The notes under the pieces were generated by a model. The model saw only the letters and a program-made list of their open reading frames with translations. It ran no database searches and had not been told where the DNA came from. From Kitasatospora sp. NBC_01287 (GTDB lineage Bacteria > Actinomycetota > Actinomycetes > Streptomycetales > Streptomycetaceae), in the NCBI RefSeq assembly GCF_026340565.1, contig NZ_JAPEPB010000001.1, positions 5,742,501 to 5,806,500 of the forward strand: a stretch of DNA of 64,000 nt. The letters are read 5' to 3'. Shown piece after piece: positions 60,380-64,000 of the stretch. Position numbers and translations under genes: made by a program. Every line of letters starts with the position of its first letter. The first letter of the stretch is position 1.

Positions 60380-61030
60380 GTGACCGCCGAGACCTCTCAG
60401 ACCCTGGACCGCGGAGTACGGGTCCTCAAACTGCTCGCCGACTCCGAGCGCGGGCTCACCGTGACCGAGCTGGCCGCCCGGCTCGCCGTCAACCGCACCG
60501 TGGTCTACCGCCTCCTCGCCACCCTGGAACAGCACGGGCTGGTCAGACGCGACATCGGCGGCCGGGCCCGGGTGGGCCTGGGCGTGCTGCGGCTGGCCCA
60601 CCGGGTGCACCCGCTGCTGCGCGAGGCAGCGCTGCCCGCGCTGCGCAGCCTGGCCGAGGACCTCGGCGCCACCGCCCACCTGACCCTGGTGGACGGCACC
60701 GAGGCGCTGGCGGTGGCCGTGGTCGAGCCCAGCTGGACCGACTTCCACGTGGCCTACCGGACCGGGCTGCGCCACCCGCTGGACGAGAGCGCGGCCGGCA
60801 AGGCGATCCTGGAGGCCCGCAAGTTCCCCGGCCAGCGCCGGCCCGAACAGGGTTTCGTGATCACCCGGGCGGAGGAGCAGTCCGGCGCCAGTGGGGCGGC
60901 GGCCGCGCTGGTCGGGCTGAGCGGGATCGAGGGCAGCGTCGGCGTGGTGATGCTCAACGGGCTGGTGCCCGAGCGGGTCGGCCCCCGGGTGGTGGAGGCC
61001 GCCACCGAGGTGGCGGACGCGCTGCGCTGA
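60380..61030 (+). CDS. IclR-family transcriptional regulator
   Basis: 216 aa. The N-terminal winged helix-turn-helix (about 8-70: LDRGVRVLKLLADSERGLTVTELAARLAVNRTVVYRLLATLEQHGLV) is followed by the IclR effector-binding domain (about 80-216), including the conserved GTEALAVAVVEP and HPLDESAAGKAIL. The effector domain is slightly short but complete. Such regulators often control aromatic or organic-acid catabolism. The tyrosine-degradation gene hppD is 1.7 kb downstream, but an intervening protease gene and an Lrp regulator make a link speculative. GTG start. Confidence 0.88.
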   Translation: MTAETSQTLDRGVRVLKLLADSERGLTVTELAARLAVNRTVVYRLLATLEQHGLVRRDIGGRARVGLGVLRLAHRVHPLLREAALPALRSLAEDLGATAHLTLVDGTEALAVAVVEPSWTDFHVAYRTGLRHPLDESAAGKAILEARKFPGQRRPEQGFVITRAEEQSGASGAAAALVGLSGIEGSVGVVMLNGLVPERVGPRVVEAATEVADALR

Positions 61031-61090
61031 GGCGCGGCCGGGGTCGGGCGGTGGGGCCGAGCGGGGCGCCGGTGTGTTTGGATGCCCTAC

Positions 61091-61912
61091 GTGCCTGCTG
61101 CCTCCGCTGACCAGACCAAGCGCCCGACCGGGCCCGCGACCCGGCTGCTGACCCCCAAGCGCCGGGCCGTCCTGCTCTGCGCCGTCGTGGTGGCCGCCTT
61201 CCTCGCGGTCTCCGCGCTGGCACCGCTGCCGTACACCAAGACCACACCGGGGCTGACCGCCGACGCCCTGGGCAGCTTCGAGGGGCACCAGGTGGTCACC
61301 ATCACCGGGGCTCCGGTGCGGCAGACCACCGGCTCGCTGCGGGTCACCACGATCAGCGCCACGCTCCCGAACGAGTCGATCAGCCTGCTGCAGGCCGTCG
61401 ACGGCTGGGCCGACCCGAAGGTCGCGATCCTGCCCCGGGACTCGGTCTACCCGCCCAGCAACCCGGGCGCGGCCACCCAGGAGATGACCCAGGCCCGGGA
61501 CAGCGCCACCGTGGCCGCGCTGAACTACCTGCACCTGTCGCCCGACCAGGTGAAGGTCACCATCGACCTGGGCGACATCGGCGGCCCCAGCGGCGGGCAG
61601 ATGCTCAGCCTGGCGATCATCGACAAGCTGGCCGGCAACGGCGCGGGCGGCGATCTGACGGGCGGGCGGAACATCGCCGGCACCGGCACCATCGCCGACG
61701 ACGGCACCATCGGCGCGGTCGGCGGCGTGTCGCTGAAGACCTGGGGCGCGGTCAAGGACGGCGCGACGGTCTTCCTGGTGCCGCGCGGCGAGTGCTCGGA
61801 CGCCAAGGTGAACACCCCGCCGGGCCTGCGGCTGATCCCGGTCAACACGCTCTCGGACTCGCTGGCCGCGCTCAGGGCGCTGGACAGCGGCGGCGCGCTG
61901 CCCAGCTGCTGA
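61091..61912 (+). CDS. Membrane-anchored Lon-like (S16/YlbL-type) protease
   Basis: About 273 aa. One N-terminal transmembrane helix (about 25-45) places the rest outside. The C-terminal Lon-type proteolytic domain has the catalytic Ser in GDIGGPSGGQMLSLAIID (about 175) and the catalytic Lys in GGVSLKTWGAVKDGATVFLVP. Unlike YlbL-type relatives, I see no complete PDZ domain between helix and protease, so this is a short form. Start: GTG 61091, with a weak -10-like TTGGAT seven bases before it; ATG 61082 in the same frame is the alternative. Its stop codon begins a tandem array. Confidence 0.83.
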   Translation: MPAASADQTKRPTGPATRLLTPKRRAVLLCAVVVAAFLAVSALAPLPYTKTTPGLTADALGSFEGHQVVTITGAPVRQTTGSLRVTTISATLPNESISLLQAVDGWADPKVAILPRDSVYPPSNPGAATQEMTQARDSATVAALNYLHLSPDQVKVTIDLGDIGGPSGGQMLSLAIIDKLAGNGAGGDLTGGRNIAGTGTIADDGTIGAVGGVSLKTWGAVKDGATVFLVPRGECSDAKVNTPPGLRLIPVNTLSDSLAALRALDSGGALPSC

Positions 61913-61994
61913 GACCCGGCTGGTGACCCCGGCTGGTGACCCCGGCTGGTGAGACCCGGCCGCTGACCCTGGCTGGTGAGACCCGGCCGCTGAG
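61906..61994. repeat. 13/14-bp imperfect tandem array spanning the Lon-like gene stop codon
   Basis: Seven related units of the type CTGGTGACCCCGG, each containing TGA. TGA positions are 61910 (the gene's stop), 61924, 61937, 61950, 61964, 61977 and 61991. The mixed 13/14-bp spacing puts stops in all three frames. Confidence 0.85.
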
Positions 61995-62016
61995 CGCGCC
62001 CGTGGCGCGTGGACGG

Positions 62017-62520
62017 TCAGTCGGCCGCGCCGGGGCCCGGTGCGCCCTCTGCCGCCGCCTGCGCGACCAGCGGCAGCACCCGGTAGGGCACCGGGTTCTC
62101 CAGGGCGATGGCGGTGGAGGCCCGGACGATGCCGTCGAAGCCCACCACCCGGTCGATCACCCGCTGCAGGTCGGCGTTGGACCGGGCGACGATCCGGCAG
62201 AGCATGTCGCCCTGCCCGGTGATGGTGTGCAGCTCCAGCACCTCGGGCACGCCGGCCAGGTGGGCCCGGACGTCCGCGCCCTGCCCCTGGGAGATCTCCA
62301 GGGTGGCGAAGGCCGTCACCGGGTAGCCCAGCGCCGCCGGGTCCACCTCGGGCCCGAAGCCGCCGACCACCCCGCGGGCCCGCAGCCGGTCCAGCCGCGC
62401 CTGCACCGTGCCGCGTGCCACCTGCAGGCGGCGTGAGCACTCCAGCACCCCGATCCGGGGCTCCTCGGCCAGCAGGGCGATCAGCCTGCCGTCCAGCGTG
62501 TCGATGGGGGAGTTCAGCAC
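62017..62520 (-). CDS. Lrp/AsnC-family transcriptional regulator
   Basis: 167 aa. The N-terminal helix-turn-helix (about 5-50: LDGRLIALLAEEPRIGVLECSRRLQVARGTVQARLDRL) is followed by the RAM/AsnC ligand-binding domain (about 65-150), which usually binds amino acids. GTG start at 62520, with GAAGG seven bases upstream; the longer frame reading into the intergenic region is not supported. It is divergent from hppD, a common arrangement in streptomycetes. The simplest view is that it controls hppD in response to an aromatic amino acid such as tyrosine or phenylalanine (inference). Confidence 0.91.
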   Translation of the reverse strand: MLNSPIDTLDGRLIALLAEEPRIGVLECSRRLQVARGTVQARLDRLRARGVVGGFGPEVDPAALGYPVTAFATLEISQGQGADVRAHLAGVPEVLELHTITGQGDMLCRIVARSNADLQRVIDRVVGFDGIVRASTAIALENPVPYRVLPLVAQAAAEGAPGPGAAD

Positions 62521-62759
62521 AGTGGCACCTTCGAGGACGGACCGCGCGGCGGTGGGCAGTCTGTACAGCGGACGCCGGAATTGTCCCGCCAAATGCCACA
62601 GCTTGACCAGGGCAAATGGGAACAGTTGCTTAATGCTGTGATCGGGGCCACGCTCCCACCACAACCCCGTGGGCAGGGCCCCCACACCGGACCGCGGGGT
62701 TTCCCCGCCCCCACACCCTCGGGGCGCGTCGAGGTCCAACGCCCTACAGGGAGGCCGTC

Positions 62760-63908
62760 ATGACCGATACCGCAGCTGAGTCCGTCCCCGCGCACGCGGG
62801 TCAGGCCGACCCCTTCCCGGTTCGGGGGATGGACGCGGTCGAGTTCGCCGTCGGCAACGCCAAGCAGGCCGCGCACTACTACTCCTCCGCCTTCGGGATG
62901 CGCTGCGTGGCCTACCGCGGCCCCGAGACCGGCAACCGGGAGACCGCCAGCTACGTGCTGGAGTCGGGCGGCGCGCGGTTCGTCCTCACCTCCGTGGTGA
63001 AGGCCGCCACCGAGCACGGCAAGTTCCTCGACCAGCACGTGGCCGAGCACGGCGACGGCGTGGTCGACCTGGCCATCGAGGTGCCGGACGTCTACGCCGC
63101 CTACGCCTACGCCACCGAGCACGGCGCCACCGGGCTGAGCGAGCCGCACGAGCTGAACGACGAGCACGGCACCGTTGTGCTGGCCGCCATCGCCACCTAC
63201 GGCCAGACCCGGCACACCCTGGTCGACCGCTCCGGCTACGCCGGCCCCTACCTGCCCGGCTACGTCGCCCGCGAGCCGATCGTCGAGGCGCCCAAGAAGC
63301 GCAACTTCCAGGCCATCGACCACTGCGTGGGCAACGTCGAGCTCGGCAAGATGAACGAGTGGGTCGAGTTCTACAACCAGGTCATGGGCTTCACCAACAT
63401 GAAGGAGTTCGTGGGCGACGACATCGCCACCGAGTACTCCGCGCTGATGTCCAAGGTGGTCGCCGACGGCACCCGCAAGGTGAAGTTCCCGCTCAACGAG
63501 CCGGCCATCGCCAAGAAGAAGTCGCAGATCGACGAGTACCTGGAGTTCTACGGCGGCCCCGGCGTGCAGCACATCGCGCTGGCCACCAACGACATCGTCC
63601 GCACGGTCCGGCAGATGCGGGCTGCGGGCGTGGAGTTCCTGGACACCCCGGACAGCTACTACGACACCCTCGGCGAGTGGGTGGGCGACACCCGGGTGCC
63701 GCTCGAGGAGCTGCGCGAGCTGAAGATCCTGGCCGACCGCGACGAGGACGGCTACCTGCTGCAGATCTTCACCAAGCCGGTGCAGGACAAGCCGACCGTC
63801 TTCTTCGAGATGATCGAGCGGCACGGCTCGATGGGCTTCGGCAAGGGCAACTTCAAGGCGCTCTTCGAGGCGATCGAGCGCGAGCAGGAGCGCCGCGGCA
63901 ACCTGTAG
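62760..63908 (+). CDS. hppD: 4-hydroxyphenylpyruvate dioxygenase
   Basis: Iron-dependent enzyme of tyrosine degradation, converting 4-hydroxyphenylpyruvate to homogentisate. 382 aa. Two vicinal-oxygen-chelate repeats are visible. The iron ligands are His near 187 (AIDHCVGNV), His near 270 (VQHIALATND) and Glu near 349 (FFEMIER). Other family blocks are GFTNMKEFVGDDI, DTPDSYYDTLGEW and the C-terminal GSMGFGKGNFKALFEAIEREQ helix. GGGAGG lies five bases before the ATG. Its products also feed ochronotic pigment formation in some streptomycetes. A hairpin ends the transcript. Confidence 0.97.
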   Translation: MTDTAAESVPAHAGQADPFPVRGMDAVEFAVGNAKQAAHYYSSAFGMRCVAYRGPETGNRETASYVLESGGARFVLTSVVKAATEHGKFLDQHVAEHGDGVVDLAIEVPDVYAAYAYATEHGATGLSEPHELNDEHGTVVLAAIATYGQTRHTLVDRSGYAGPYLPGYVAREPIVEAPKKRNFQAIDHCVGNVELGKMNEWVEFYNQVMGFTNMKEFVGDDIATEYSALMSKVVADGTRKVKFPLNEPAIAKKKSQIDEYLEFYGGPGVQHIALATNDIVRTVRQMRAAGVEFLDTPDSYYDTLGEWVGDTRVPLEELRELKILADRDEDGYLLQIFTKPVQDKPTVFFEMIERHGSMGFGKGNFKALFEAIEREQERRGNL

Positions 63909-63952
63909 GCAACCTGTGGTGCAGAGCGGACCGGCCGAGCGGCCGGACGCGG

Positions 63953-63996
63953 CGCGGCGCGGCCCCGGATCCCGTCCGATCCGGGGCCGCGCCGCG
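63953..63996 (+). terminator. Terminator hairpin downstream of hppD
   Basis: Perfect 19-bp stem (63953-63971 with 63978-63996) with a six-base loop, followed by TTGT at the window end. Confidence 0.9.
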
Positions 63997-64000
63997 TTGT

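Noticed and set aside
60160..61110. A 316-residue frame starting in the AT-rich island and overlapping the IclR gene
   Set aside because: It overlaps the well-supported IclR gene in another frame and becomes Arg-rich shadow sequence.

Overview
The window is about 64 kb of very GC-rich, densely coding DNA from an actinomycete of the Streptomyces/Kitasatospora group. The evidence is the gene set: an SsgA-like sporulation protein, the LpqB lipoprotein, long-form HPF, a giant NAD-dependent glutamate dehydrogenase, HelR, a DUF3039 protein and HppD with an Lrp regulator. GTG and TTG starts, TAGGCT/TAGGAT-type -10 boxes and long GC hairpin terminators fit as well. I cannot name the species from the sequence alone.

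Layout. 1-11.9 kb: 3' part of lpqB, comF, hpf, an orphan NarL-type regulator, a YcaQ-type DNA glycosylase, a GNAT, secA, an Rv3235-like gene, DUF6912 and a HAD hydrolase. 12-18.9 kb: P5C dehydrogenase followed by the 180-kDa NAD-glutamate dehydrogenase, giving P5C to glutamate to 2-oxoglutarate. 19-25.5 kb: an FHA/FtsK-type ATPase divergent from two membrane Ser/Thr kinases. 25.5-35.5 kb: prfB, a zinc-ribbon microprotein, ftsE-ftsX, an S41 protease, smpB, an esterase, tmRNA (ssrA) and helR, grouping translation termination, ribosome rescue, cell-wall control and RNA polymerase recycling. 35.9-44.7 kb: malic enzyme, HU, a two-component system, murA, yqgE/algH, DUF3039 and a GH20 hexosaminidase. 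45.1-49.7 kb: a three-gene molybdenum hydroxylase operon with translationally coupled subunits. 49.7-50.2 kb: tRNA-Cys with an 18-codon cysteine-rich ORF immediately upstream. 50.2-57.8 kb: an MFS exporter and a cell-surface cluster (secreted C-terminally anchored protein, Tat lipoprotein polysaccharide deacetylase, a large membrane protein ending in an MprF-like domain, class F sortase), then an SsgA-like gene. 58-64 kb: a DEAD/DEAH helicase, an IclR regulator, a Lon-like membrane protease and the divergent Lrp/hppD pair.

Most of the window is conserved chromosomal core. The most unusual spot is 49.7-50.1 kb on the minus strand. A promoter-like sequence, a short ORF with an excellent Shine-Dalgarno site and tandem rare TGT TGT codons plus one TGC, a small hairpin, a tRNA-Cys with encoded CCA, and a perfect 16-bp hairpin follow one another within about 290 bp. 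This arrangement suggests a cysteine-sensing attenuator whose target is tRNA-Cys itself. The same stretch holds six GAATTC palindromes in 370 bp.

Other points worth a second look are the apparent loss of the family's catalytic Glu in the molybdenum subunit, the roughly 240-residue TPAHG-repeat tail on the 2Fe-2S subunit, a His-rich membrane domain fused to an MprF-like enzyme, and tandem arrays that duplicate the stop codons of several genes.
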